Assembly: GCA_002440805.1 (NCBI GenBank)
Contig: DJVD01000205.1
Span: forward strand, 22,261 to 45,194
DNA length: 22,934 nucleotides
Direction: 5' to 3'
Source: Chloroflexi bacterium UBA6265
GTDB lineage: Bacteria > Chloroflexota > Chloroflexia > Thermomicrobiales > UBA6265
In this document: piece by piece, positions 5,903-13,865 of the stretch
Layout of the letters: each line of letters begins with the position of its first letter
Position numbering within the stretch: position 1 is the stretch's first letter
Made by a program: the position numbers and the translations under genes
The notes under the pieces: generated by a model
The model's database searches: none
What the model saw: the letters and a program-made list of their open reading frames with translations, nothing else
What the model was told of the DNA's origin: nothing

Positions 5903-7627
5903 TCAGGAACCCTCCACGCCCACAACCGTTGCCGGGAAATACCAGGGATCGCAACCACCATCAAGCAACCCATCGGGTGATCGCCGGATCGCCGTGGGAC
6001 TGCTGAAATCGGACGTGAGCAATCCTTCGTGACGGGTTTCGACGGTGTAGCCCATGTCCGCCAGCTGCTCGCGGATTGTCGAATCCTCGCGATTGCTCAT
6101 TACGAGACTGCGCGTACTGCAATCAATCCGCGGTGCATCAATCGCTTCTTGCGCGCTCAGGCCACGATCGACGATGTTCATGATCTGCTGGGCGTTGCAG
6201 TTCATGATCTTTCGCCCGCCGCTTGCTCCAACGCTGGCAACAATGGTGCCACTGTTCACCACCAGGGCCGGAGCCATATTGGTGAGTGGTTTCTTGCCGC
6301 CACTAACGCTGTTGGGTCGTCCCGGTTCGGGATCGAACCACATCATGCCGTTATTCATCAGCACGCCGGTGCCGGGGATCGTGACGCGGCTGCCAAACAG
6401 GGCCAGCAGTGTTTGCGTGAGGCTCACGGCGTTGCCCTCGGCATCAATCACATTGAGGTGGGTGGTGCTGCCATCCTTCATATACTCCGGCACCGAGGCA
6501 TCGAGCAGGTGGGATACGCCGAGGTCCGTGCGTTCACCCGGCGTGGGCGTAGTGGCGCGATCGCCGACCGCCTCAATCGTGCGGCGGGCATAGTCATCGC
6601 CCAGCAGCGCGTCGATGGGAACCTCACCATGTTCGGGATCGGCCAGATACGCGAATCGATCGGCAAACGCCTGCCGGAACACATGGGCGACCGTGTGGAG
6701 ATCGCGCGCAGAGCCGCCCGCAGTATCCACATGGTTCAGTGCGTTAAGTGCCTGGGCCAAACTGGTACCGCCCGTTCCACCCGGAATGGTGTAGACGGTA
6801 TGACCGTGATACTCCACGGCATGGGGCTCAACGATTTTGGCCTCATAACCGGCAAGATCATCCGCCGAGAAAATGGTCCCTTCGGCCTGAAGATACGCGG
6901 CGATTTTTTGACCGATCTCACCCTTGTAGAACACATCTGGCCCCTCCGCAGCGATGCGACGCAGGGTTTCGGCCAGTTCCGGTTGACGGATCATGGCCGG
7001 ATCGGCCTGTTCCATCGTGAATGGCACATCGCCATCGGGGCGAAGGAACACCTTGGCAGTCTCCGGGTATGTGCGGATGGACGTCACAGCCTTGGCGATG
7101 GAATTGGTGATAAACCACGCCACCGGAAAACCATCTTCCGCCAGCGCGATCGAGGGGGCAATCACCTCTGCCAGGCTCATCGTGCCAAATTCCTTCAACG
7201 CCAGCGCCAGGCCGGCCAACGTGCCGGGCACAGCAATACTGTGTGGACCCATCACATGGCGATTGCCTTCCGTCACTGGCCAACCGAAAAATCCCGCCTC
7301 GGCGCTATCGGGATCCACCAGCGGGTACATGCCTGGCGTGGCCGCTTGAGGCGATCGCATGTGGTAATCGATCACCAGCGCGCGTTGCTCCCTGGCCAGC
7401 CACACCACCATATAGCCGCCACCACCAAGGCCATTCATGGCTGGTTCGCAGACGCCAATCGCAAAGGCGGTGGCCACCGCGGCATCCACGGCGTTGCCTC
7501 CCCCGGCGAGGATATCGGCTCCAATCTGGGCGGCTTGCGGCATCTTTGCCGCTACCATGCCGTATTTGCTTACAGGTGAAACACGCTGTGGCATCCAGGA
7601 CGTGGCGGCATACGTTTCGGCGGTCAT
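5903..7627 (-). CDS. ggt: Gamma-glutamyltransferase / glutathione hydrolase family
   Basis: This is a 574-residue N-terminal-nucleophile hydrolase. The opening GMVAAKMPQAAQIGADILAG and GGNAVDAAVATAFAIGVCEP (about 23-61) are signature GGT sequence. The autoprocessing site is STTHLNVIDAEGNAVS, with Thr388 the expected nucleophile released at the start of the small subunit. Further conserved elements are GTGVLMNNGMMWFDP and KPLTNMAPALV. Start ATG 7627 has CCGGAG 7-8 nt upstream. No signal peptide is visible, so the enzyme may be cytoplasmic, unlike the periplasmic E. coli form. It would cleave gamma-glutamyl bonds in glutathione or other gamma-glutamyl compounds. It lies head to tail with the pterin dehydratase at zero spacing, and upstream of a peptide-type importer. 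Acylase-type paralogues share the fold, so the substrate is not certain. Confidence 0.92.
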   Translation of the reverse strand: MTAETYAATSWMPQRVSPVSKYGMVAAKMPQAAQIGADILAGGGNAVDAAVATAFAIGVCEPAMNGLGGGGYMVVWLAREQRALVIDYHMRSPQAATPGMYPLVDPDSAEAGFFGWPVTEGNRHVMGPHSIAVPGTLAGLALALKEFGTMSLAEVIAPSIALAEDGFPVAWFITNSIAKAVTSIRTYPETAKVFLRPDGDVPFTMEQADPAMIRQPELAETLRRIAAEGPDVFYKGEIGQKIAAYLQAEGTIFSADDLAGYEAKIVEPHAVEYHGHTVYTIPGGTGGTSLAQALNALNHVDTAGGSARDLHTVAHVFRQAFADRFAYLADPEHGEVPIDALLGDDYARRTIEAVGDRATTPTPGERTDLGVSHLLDASVPEYMKDGSTTHLNVIDAEGNAVSLTQTLLALFGSRVTIPGTGVLMNNGMMWFDPEPGRPNSVSGGKKPLTNMAPALVVNSGTIVASVGASGGRKIMNCNAQQIMNIVDRGLSAQEAIDAPRIDCSTRSLVMSNREDSTIREQLADMGYTVETRHEGLLTSDFSSPTAIRRSPDGLLDGGCDPWYFPATVVGVEGS

Positions 7628-7775
7628 GCAGTGCTCCGGATAAAGACGATTGGGTTTCGGTCACCATGCCAAAGGTTCCAGCCGGTGTAAAGGGGCAGAT
7701 CGGGCGAGAACACTGGCTTACCGGTACAATCTCGGATAAGACGGTTTCAACCATCCAACCAGAAAGATCCTTGCC
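7628..7775. promoter_or_regulatory. Divergent intergenic region between ggt and the accDA-like gene
   Basis: This 148-nt stretch must hold the promoters of two diverging transcription units. On the plus strand TACAAT at 7725-7730 is a plausible -10 hexamer, overlapping the 8-bp palindrome TACCGGTA at 7719-7726, but no good -35 lies 16-18 nt upstream. No clear promoter is seen for ggt. The plus-strand gene has only a weak SD-like AGAAAGA before its ATG. Confidence 0.35.
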
Positions 7776-9596
7776 ATGACCGATGCCGTAACCACGCCGG
7801 AAGCCACCGATTTCGATATCACCTGTCCCAGCTGCGGTGCAAACCTGGAAACGGACGCCCGCTTCCTTGCCTGGCGCGTGTGCAGTGCATGTGGCCGGCA
7901 CTTCTCGATGCCGGCGATCGAGCGAGCCAACGCCACGGTCGATGCCGGCACCTTCCGGCTGCTGCACGCTTCGCCACAGGTGACGACCGATGAAGACGTG
8001 CAATCGTCATCACTCGACCGTCTCGCCAGTGCCCGCGAACGCTCGGTGGTGCAAGAGGCAATTGTCACGGGTACCGGAGAGCTTGGCGGGACACCGGTAA
8101 CCGTGATTGCGCTCGACGACCAGTTGGTGAGCAGCCAGATCGGCGCATTGGGTGCCGAGAAGATCATTCTCGCCCTTGAGCATGCGCAATCGCGGCGAAC
8201 ACCGGTGATTGCGATCATCGCTGGCGGTTCATCGGTGATCCATAGCGGTCCGTTAGCCGTGGTGCAGGGCGCGCGCATCGCCAGCATGGCCTCGCAGGTG
8301 CAGGCGCTGGGCATCCCGATGATCGGCATTATTACGCATCCCACCTCTGCGTCTGTGTTCCATTCGTTTGCCTCGCTGTGCGATTTGCTCTTCGCCGAAC
8401 CCGGTGCGTCTGTCGGTGTGGTCTGGTCTGCAGATCGGCCGCTGGATGCGCTGTTCCAGGCTGTGGGTGAGGCCGACCTGCTGGAAAATGGATGGATCGA
8501 TGGCGTTCTCCCTCGCCCGGCGCAACATGATCGCCTGGCATCAATCCTCGGCCTCATCTCTCGTCATACGGTGGGTGTTGCCCCGACTGAAGTTTCGCTC
8601 CCGACCGAGCTCGATCGTCCGTTGGTGGATTACCTGGATGTGGTCATTGCCCCATTCACCGAAATGCGTGGTGATCGGGTGGAGTTCGACGATCGCGGGG
8701 TGATCACTGGCATTGGCGCTATCGGCGAGGTGCCTGTGGCTGTTGCCATACAGGATTCGCGCGTATCCACCAACACCACCGCCGCAATTCGCAAGGTTCA
8801 GCGCGTCGCCCGGTTTGCCGGTCGGTTCGAATTGCCACTGGTGATGATTGTGGATGGCAATGAACTGGAGCAACCGTTCTGCGTGACTCCAGGCGAGAGC
8901 TTTGCCGCCGCCAAACTCACCGCCATGCTGAGTGTGGTGCCGATTCCAGTGATCAGCGTTGGCGCGGGCAAGGTGCAAGGCCTTGTCGCCAACACGATGA
9001 TGTTTGGCGATCGCCGCCTGATGGCCCAGCACGCAAGCTACCGCCTCAACGGCGGTTCCAGCGCCGGCCCCCGCCGCAATAGCCTGCAAACATCTGGCCA
9101 GCTTGAATGGACGGCACGCGACTGCCTGCGTATGGGCCTGATTGACCAGGTGATCGAGATGCCCCAGGGTGGCGTGAGTGCCGATCCGTGGCTGGCTATC
9201 CGCATGCTGCGCGAAGATGTGCACGCCGCCGTGCTGGAACTGAGTCGCTTGGGGCCCCGCCGGCTGGTGGAACGCCGAGCTCACGCCCATCGCGAACTCG
9301 GCAACACTGAGGCCGGCATCGCTTCGGTGCTGGGCGAACTGCGCGAGTGGCAGGATGTCCAGCAATCCGTACGCGGCTCAATCGATGAATGGCGAGAAAA
9401 ACTGGAGCAGCGTGTAGGCAACTCCGATTGGCGGGAACGCCTGGAGCAACGGCCGCAGCGGCCGAACTTCCAACGCCCGGACCTGGGAGAATTGGCAGCC
9501 CGGTTGAAGGCCCGCCAGGAACGTTTACGACACGAACTGTTGGAACGCGCCGGCATGGCCGAGCGCAACGATCAAAGGGATAGCGATCAGGCATGA
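7776..9596 (+). CDS. Fused AccD/AccA-like carboxyltransferase with degenerate active-site motifs
   Basis: This 606-residue protein has the architecture of a fused acetyl-CoA carboxylase carboxyltransferase, beta half then alpha half. An N-terminal zinc ribbon (Cys17, Cys20, Cys36, Cys39) has the C-x2-C-x15-C-x2-C spacing of AccD. Two crotonase-like domains follow, about 90-250 and 283-465. The C-terminal tail (about 490-606) is charged, probably coiled coil, with a repeated WRE/RxLEQR element near 539-546 and 552-559. In both halves the usual glycine-rich active-site segments are changed. In the AccD half, SGGAR is replaced by AGGSS (149-153) and PTTGG by PTSAS (189-193). In the AccA half, DTPGA is replaced by DGNEL (360-364) and GEGGSGG by GAGKVQG (396-402). 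It may therefore be inactive, regulatory, or act on another substrate. Its last 4 nt overlap the homoserine dehydrogenase start. Confidence 0.82.
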   Translation: MTDAVTTPEATDFDITCPSCGANLETDARFLAWRVCSACGRHFSMPAIERANATVDAGTFRLLHASPQVTTDEDVQSSSLDRLASARERSVVQEAIVTGTGELGGTPVTVIALDDQLVSSQIGALGAEKIILALEHAQSRRTPVIAIIAGGSSVIHSGPLAVVQGARIASMASQVQALGIPMIGIITHPTSASVFHSFASLCDLLFAEPGASVGVVWSADRPLDALFQAVGEADLLENGWIDGVLPRPAQHDRLASILGLISRHTVGVAPTEVSLPTELDRPLVDYLDVVIAPFTEMRGDRVEFDDRGVITGIGAIGEVPVAVAIQDSRVSTNTTAAIRKVQRVARFAGRFELPLVMIVDGNELEQPFCVTPGESFAAAKLTAMLSVVPIPVISVGAGKVQGLVANTMMFGDRRLMAQHASYRLNGGSSAGPRRNSLQTSGQLEWTARDCLRMGLIDQVIEMPQGGVSADPWLAIRMLREDVHAAVLELSRLGPRRLVERRAHAHRELGNTEAGIASVLGELREWQDVQQSVRGSIDEWREKLEQRVGNSDWRERLEQRPQRPNFQRPDLGELAARLKARQERLRHELLERAGMAERNDQRDSDQA

Positions 9597-10675
9597 AGAA
9601 GTTGGCGTTGGTGCAAGTGGGATACGGCACAGTCGGGGGGGCCGTGATCCGGCAGGTGATCGCGAACCGGTCGATGTGGCGACAGGCACTCGATCTTGAT
9701 GTACGCATCGCTGCTGTTGCGGGCAAAAACGGCGTCGTGCTGGCTGAAACGGCGGATGAACTGTCCGATGAACAACTCCTGGCGTGTTGCAACCAGCGCG
9801 GCGCGCAGGCCACCGGCCCGGAGCTCACCGGGATTACTGACACCATCGCTAACGCCGATGTCGTTATCGTCATGGACGCTGCCGCTGGCGAGGCCACGGC
9901 AGATGCGCTGGTCGCCGCCCTCAATGCGGGCGCCGGTGCCGTGCTGAGCAACAAGGCGCCCATGGCCCTGCCATTGAGCGATGATCGCGCGGCAATCCTG
10001 TGGAATCATGCTGGCCTGGGTGGCCACTTGCGTTATGAAGCCACCTGTGGCGCCGGACTGCCGGTGATCTCCACGCTGCAATCGTTGCTGGCCACAGGTG
10101 ACGAGGTGATCGAAATCGTCGCTGCGGCTTCTGGCACGTTCGGCGCGATCTTTTCCTCAGTGGCGAGCGGCATGGCTTTTTCTGAGGCTGTTGCCGATGC
10201 CAAGGCGATGGGCTACACCGAACCCGATCCGCGTGACGACCTGAGCGGACTGGATGTCGCCCGCAAGGCGTTGATCCTGGCGCGAACAATGGGCCGGCCG
10301 ATTGATCTTGATCAGATTCGGGTGCAAAGCCTGGTGCCCGCATCGCTGGCCGACGTGAGTGTGGATGACTTCCTCGCCGGGCTCCATATCAGCAACGAAG
10401 AAATCGGGCCGATGGCCCTGCGTGCCCGTGAGGACAATGCAGCGCTGAAATACGTGGCCACGGTGACGCCGACCGGAGAGATCGAGGTGGGCCTGAAACC
10501 CGTCCCCACGTCCACTGTGCTTGGCGCGCTGCAAGGGCCCGAGAACGTGGTGAGCTTCCGCACCAAACGGTACGACGTGTACCCAACCGTGGTGAGTGGA
10601 CCGGGTGCCGGTGCCGAGGTGACTGCCGCTGGCATGATCGCCGATGCGCTATCGCTCACGCTGGATATGCTCTAG
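9593..10675 (+). CDS. hom: Homoserine dehydrogenase
   Basis: This 360-residue enzyme reduces aspartate semialdehyde to homoserine with NAD(P)H, leading to threonine and methionine. The N-terminal Rossmann motif is GYGTVG (10-15). The catalytic region includes SNKAPMAL (Lys121), YEATCGAGLPV (148-158), and GYTEPDPRDDLSG (207-219) followed by DVARK with the expected catalytic Lys225. The protein ends soon after the substrate domain, so the C-terminal ACT domain of feedback-regulated forms is absent. This resembles the homoserine dehydrogenase half of ThrA/MetL. The start ATG overlaps the stop of the accDA-like gene (ATGA), implying coupled translation. Its stop overlaps the stop of the convergent AlkD-like gene within a shared CTAG. 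Confidence 0.95.
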   Translation: MKKLALVQVGYGTVGGAVIRQVIANRSMWRQALDLDVRIAAVAGKNGVVLAETADELSDEQLLACCNQRGAQATGPELTGITDTIANADVVIVMDAAAGEATADALVAALNAGAGAVLSNKAPMALPLSDDRAAILWNHAGLGGHLRYEATCGAGLPVISTLQSLLATGDEVIEIVAAASGTFGAIFSSVASGMAFSEAVADAKAMGYTEPDPRDDLSGLDVARKALILARTMGRPIDLDQIRVQSLVPASLADVSVDDFLAGLHISNEEIGPMALRAREDNAALKYVATVTPTGEIEVGLKPVPTSTVLGALQGPENVVSFRTKRYDVYPTVVSGPGAGAEVTAAGMIADALSLTLDML

Positions 10676-11400
10676 TCCTGATCTGGCTGAGGTTCCGCCT
10701 CGGTGGCAATGTGCTTGAGGGCCTCGCGTTTGCTGAGGCCGCTCAGGCGATCCTCAAATTCCGTCACAAACGCCACTACCCAGTCGGGGTTAATGCGGGA
10801 GTAATCTCGCAGCGCCCAACCAATTGCCTTGCGGCTGAAGAAATCGGTATCGTCGATGCTCGGCAGGATGCAATCGCGCAGCAGGGACGCATCGGTTTTG
10901 TCCTTGTGCGTGCCCTGGCTGAGGACGCTGCAGCGACGAATCCACAAGTGTTCGTCGGTGCTCCACGCGCGCATGACGGCCGTGGCTTCATCGCGATGCG
11001 CCATGAGCACGTCGCCCACCAGGTGCTGGGCGATTGAATCGCACACATCCCACCAGGCGCCGGTACGAATCATGTGTTCATACAACGGCAATGCGTCCAG
11101 GGATGTGCGGTAATCACGATAGCGGCCGTACCGGCTGATGCCAATTGCGGCGTACCACTCCTCGCGATGCGTAACGTTATCCCAGAGCGTGCGAATGGCC
11201 AGTTCCCACTCTTCCGCCGATTTCAGCGTATGAAGCACAAAGAGGGGCTTCAGCGCCTCACGGGAATCAGCGGTTTTCAGGCCGTAGTACGGCAGGGACG
11301 ATTTCATGTACGCCTGCTGCTGCGTGGCCACAGCCCGATTGGAGCGGCTGGCGAAGGCAGTGCGGATATCGGCAACGAGTGCGTCAACAGTGGTGGTCAT
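10672..11400 (-). CDS. AlkD-like DNA alkylation repair glycosylase
   Basis: This 242-residue alpha-helical HEAT-like-repeat protein matches the AlkD family, which excises N3- and N7-alkylated purines without base flipping. Family signatures are QQAYMKSSLPYYGLKT (28-43), WWDVCDSIAQHLVGD (116-130), DEHLWIRRCSVLSQGTHKDK (149-168) and FFSRKAIGWALRDYSRINP (187-205). By alignment in my head to Bacillus cereus AlkD, Trp117, Asp121, Arg156 and Trp195 correspond to the key DNA-binding and catalytic residues, so the active site looks intact. ATG 11400 lies 3 nt after the TAA of uppP and has no SD, so it is probably translated by coupling. It is the last gene of an infA-flippase-uppP-alkD run. Confidence 0.93.
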   Translation of the reverse strand: MTTTVDALVADIRTAFASRSNRAVATQQQAYMKSSLPYYGLKTADSREALKPLFVLHTLKSAEEWELAIRTLWDNVTHREEWYAAIGISRYGRYRDYRTSLDALPLYEHMIRTGAWWDVCDSIAQHLVGDVLMAHRDEATAVMRAWSTDEHLWIRRCSVLSQGTHKDKTDASLLRDCILPSIDDTDFFSRKAIGWALRDYSRINPDWVVAFVTEFEDRLSGLSKREALKHIATEAEPQPDQD

Positions 11401-11403
11401 GAG

Positions 11404-12267
11404 TTAGCGAAACACCAGCATGATGAGCAGGAAGATACCAAAAACGACCCGATAGACCACAAATACAAACGTGCTCTGCTTTTGCAGGAAGCGGATCAGG
11501 CCAGAGACGGCGAAGAATCCAACCACCGCAGCGGCCACACCACCGGCGATAAAGTTGGAGAGTTCGGAACCCGACATGCCTTCGCGGAGCGCATCGACGA
11601 AGCTCATCAGCCCGGCGGCGGCGATCAGCGGCACACCACCGAGGAAGCTCAGGCGAGCGGCCTCGGGGCGGGTGAGGCCGCGGAACAGACCCGCAGTGAT
11701 GGTGGCACCCGAACGACTGGTGCCCGGCAGCAATGCTGCCAGCGCCTGGCCAAGGCCAACCACGATTGCATCAACCACGGTTACCTGCTGCAGGTTCTTT
11801 TCATGCTTGCCAGCGCGTTCACCCAACAGCATCAACAGGCCGATGATGATCAACATGGCGGAGATCACGGCAATTGCACGAGTGGAGTTCTCGTCTGTAT
11901 GGAAGAATGCATCGATCTCACTGGCGAACAATACCCCAACGATGCCGCCAGGAATGCTCATGATCACAATGATCAATCCGAGTCGCGCCCACTTGTCCCG
12001 CTCCTCGCCACCAGATTGGCCCTTCAGGATCGGCAAGGGCTTACTGAGCGCATAGGGAATGGCTCGTACCAGGTTCAGCAATTCGTGGCGGAAGTACACC
12101 AGCACCGCTGCGAGCGTACCCAGGTGAAGCGAGGCATCGAATGCCAGTCCACCGGTATCCCACCCGAACAGCCAGGGGAAAATGATGAGATGTCCGGACG
12201 ATGAAATTGGGAGGAACTCAGTGAGTCCTTGTACGATGCCGAGAATAATCGCCTGCCACAATTCCAT
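11404..12267 (-). CDS. uppP: Undecaprenyl-diphosphatase (UppP/BacA)
   Basis: This polytopic membrane enzyme, 287 residues, removes a phosphate from undecaprenyl diphosphate to recycle the lipid carrier of cell-wall synthesis, and in other bacteria raises bacitracin resistance. The first signature QGLTEFLPISSSGH is at 13-26 and the second, PGTSRSGATI, at 181-190, holding the conserved Glu17, His26 and Arg185. The rest is multiple hydrophobic helices. I placed the start at ATG 12267, with TTGGAG 9 nt upstream, rather than the in-frame TTG at 12282 that lies within that SD. It is 28 nt downstream of a flippase-like gene and runs almost directly into the AlkD gene. The pairing with a lipid-flippase-like protein fits an envelope role for both. 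Confidence 0.96.
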   Translation of the reverse strand: MELWQAIILGIVQGLTEFLPISSSGHLIIFPWLFGWDTGGLAFDASLHLGTLAAVLVYFRHELLNLVRAIPYALSKPLPILKGQSGGEERDKWARLGLIIVIMSIPGGIVGVLFASEIDAFFHTDENSTRAIAVISAMLIIIGLLMLLGERAGKHEKNLQQVTVVDAIVVGLGQALAALLPGTSRSGATITAGLFRGLTRPEAARLSFLGGVPLIAAAGLMSFVDALREGMSGSELSNFIAGGVAAAVVGFFAVSGLIRFLQKQSTFVFVVYRVVFGIFLLIMLVFR

Positions 12268-12295
12268 CGCGTTAAGCTCCAAAGGATCTAGTCAG

Positions 12296-13306
12296 TTATG
12301 TTGCGGATTCGCCGACGCGATCTTCAGTGAGATCGCGCATGGAAAGCGAGCGGCGGAACCATTCCACCAGGCCCAATACCGTAATGGGGAAATAGAGTGC
12401 GGCGTGCACCAGGATGGCGTACGCCAGCGCCTGGCTTTCCGGCACATCGAACGCGCCATTCAGCACCAGCTTCACGCCGTACTCGAACTGGCCGATATAT
12501 CCCGGCGCACCGGGAATGAGCGTGCTGAGGTTGGCGACACCGGTGGTAAGGAGGGTGACCGCGCCGGTCATCACCTCGCGTACGCCGGCGCCAAACCCGA
12601 TCGCCAACAGGTAGTACATGCTGGCCTCGAACAGCCACGCGCCCATGCTCGTGCCGATGACCTTCACCAGGTCACCACGCGATTTCAGGACACCAAGCCC
12701 GCTGAGGAATGATTCGGCCATCTGCTCGACGCGGATGCCAACTGCTTCTGGCAGCGGGCCCAACACCAGCTGCAGCATGCGGGTCACGAAATCGCCCGCG
12801 AAGGTGAGCAGCACCAGCCCCAGCAGCAATCCGGCAAAGACGAGGAAGGAAATGATCGCCAGGTGCTGCAGTTCGGAGGTGAGCGAAACGAAGATCATGC
12901 TGAAGGCGAGGAATCCCAGCATGGTGATGCCATCGAAAATCCGCTCGACCGCAATGGTGGCGAGAGCGCTGGTTTTGCGTACGCCAAACTCCCTGCCGAT
13001 CACCACACTGCGTACAAGTTCCCCAGCACGAAGTGGCAGGACGTTATTTGCCATGAACCCGATAACGATGATGGGGAAAAGCTTGGCAGTGGTGGCGTCA
13101 GGGGCAATGGATCGAAGCAGAATGCGCCAGCGGATCGCCCGCAGGTAAACGCCGACAAAGTACAGGGCCAACGCGGGTACGACCCACCAGATGGCAGTCT
13201 GCCTGAGCGCATCGCCGATTTCGCCGAAATCCTGACCCCGAAAGGCCAAGAACAGGAAAATCGCGCTGATACCTATGCCGATGCTGGTTCGCACACCTCG
13301 GTTCAT
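12296..13306 (-). CDS. Flippase-like membrane protein (lysylphosphatidylglycerol synthase TM / YbhN family)
   Basis: This 336-residue membrane protein has several hydrophobic helices and the conserved features of the LPG_synthase_TM family: YLRAIRWRILL (54-64), NNVLPLRAGELVRS (87-100) and VERIFDGITML (120-130). The N-terminal helix is at about residues 7-22. It is the membrane part only; there is no C-terminal aminoacyl-transfer domain as in MprF, so it should not make lysyl-phosphatidylglycerol itself. Related stand-alone proteins are thought to move lipids or polyprenyl-linked intermediates across the membrane, but the substrate is not known. It lies between infA and uppP on the same strand; the SD-like AAGGTG is rather far (12 nt) from ATG 13306. 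Confidence 0.85.
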   Translation of the reverse strand: MNRGVRTSIGIGISAIFLFLAFRGQDFGEIGDALRQTAIWWVVPALALYFVGVYLRAIRWRILLRSIAPDATTAKLFPIIVIGFMANNVLPLRAGELVRSVVIGREFGVRKTSALATIAVERIFDGITMLGFLAFSMIFVSLTSELQHLAIISFLVFAGLLLGLVLLTFAGDFVTRMLQLVLGPLPEAVGIRVEQMAESFLSGLGVLKSRGDLVKVIGTSMGAWLFEASMYYLLAIGFGAGVREVMTGAVTLLTTGVANLSTLIPGAPGYIGQFEYGVKLVLNGAFDVPESQALAYAILVHAALYFPITVLGLVEWFRRSLSMRDLTEDRVGESAT

Positions 13307-13337
13307 GGGCGATCAGCGCACCTTACGAGCTGGATCA

Positions 13338-13649
13338 CTAGCGATGTCGGAAGGTGATGCGTCCGCGCGAGAGATCGTAGGGAGAGAGTTCCACAACCAC
13401 ACGGTCGCCAGGCAACACGCGGATGTAGTTCTTGCGCATACGACCACCCAGGTGACCAAGCACCTCGTGGCCGTTCTCCAGTTTCACGGTGAACTGGGCG
13501 TTCGGCAATGCTTCCTGAACAACGCCATCGACGGCAATTGCATCGGGATTTGTGCGACGTGGTCCGCTGGTATCGGCAGCAGCTGTTGATTGTGTGACGG
13601 CTACGCGACCACTCCCGCGTTTTTGTTGTTGTGCTGGTTTCTTGGCCAA
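13338..13649 (-). CDS. infA: Translation initiation factor IF-1 with N-terminal extension
   Basis: The C-terminal 72 residues are a canonical IF-1 OB fold, with [38 protein letters not shown] and [22 protein letters not shown]-1 binds the ribosomal A site and helps initiation by IF-2 and IF-3. The best start is TTG 13649, preceded by AAGGAG at 7 nt, giving 103 residues beginning (M)[11 protein letters not shown]. That leaves about 31 extra residues before the normal N-terminus, rich in Ala, Gln, Lys and Arg and probably disordered. A start downstream at the normal IF-1 position is not available as ATG, GTG or TTG. The longer frame from 13754 has no support. The gene heads a minus-strand run with the flippase, uppP and alkD genes. 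Confidence 0.93.
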   Translation of the reverse strand: MAKKPAQQQKRGSGRVAVTQSTAAADTSGPRRTNPDAIAVDGVVQEALPNAQFTVKLENGHEVLGHLGGRMRKNYIRVLPGDRVVVELSPYDLSRGRITFRHR

Positions 13650-13865
13650 ATGCTTACTCCTTGTTGGTAACAGGCACGAAAACATGCCGGGCAGGGCACC
13701 CGCGGGTGCATAGTCTGCAACGGCTTCCCTTACCAGTTGCCAATTGTAGCGCACGTTGGCAAGTACCCTGACCGGGCGCTGTCACCGATTCGTGACAACT
13801 GTTGTCCCTGCCCGTACGATGATGACCTTGTACACAGCGTAAGCCCATCGTGGAGGTGTTTTGCT
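13650..13865. promoter_or_regulatory. Divergent intergenic region between infA and the small membrane protein gene
   Basis: On the plus strand a good sigma-70-type promoter is visible: GTGACA at 13792-13797 (one mismatch to TTGACA), 17 nt, then TACGAT at 13815-13820. A dyad TGTCAC-N6-GTGACA at 13780-13797 covers the -35 hexamer and could be an operator. The SD GGAGGTG at 13852-13858 precedes the ATG at 13866. For infA on the minus strand, TACAAT at 13748-13743 is a possible -10 without a good -35, and AAGGAG lies 7 nt before its TTG start. The region 13650-13754 is formally open in the infA frame but does not look coding. Confidence 0.6.

Noticed and set aside
6029..7579. 516-codon open frame on the plus strand opposite ggt
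   Set aside because: Antisense to a well-supported gamma-glutamyltransferase and rich in His/Arg/Gly with no family match.
12268..12282. TTG start for uppP at 12282
   Set aside because: This TTG overlaps the SD of the in-frame ATG at 12267, which also gives the usual N-terminus for the family.
13650..13754. Longer IF-1 beginning at 13754
   Set aside because: No SD precedes it, while AAGGAG lies 7 nt before TTG 13649 and the peptide from there begins with the familiar (M)AKK.
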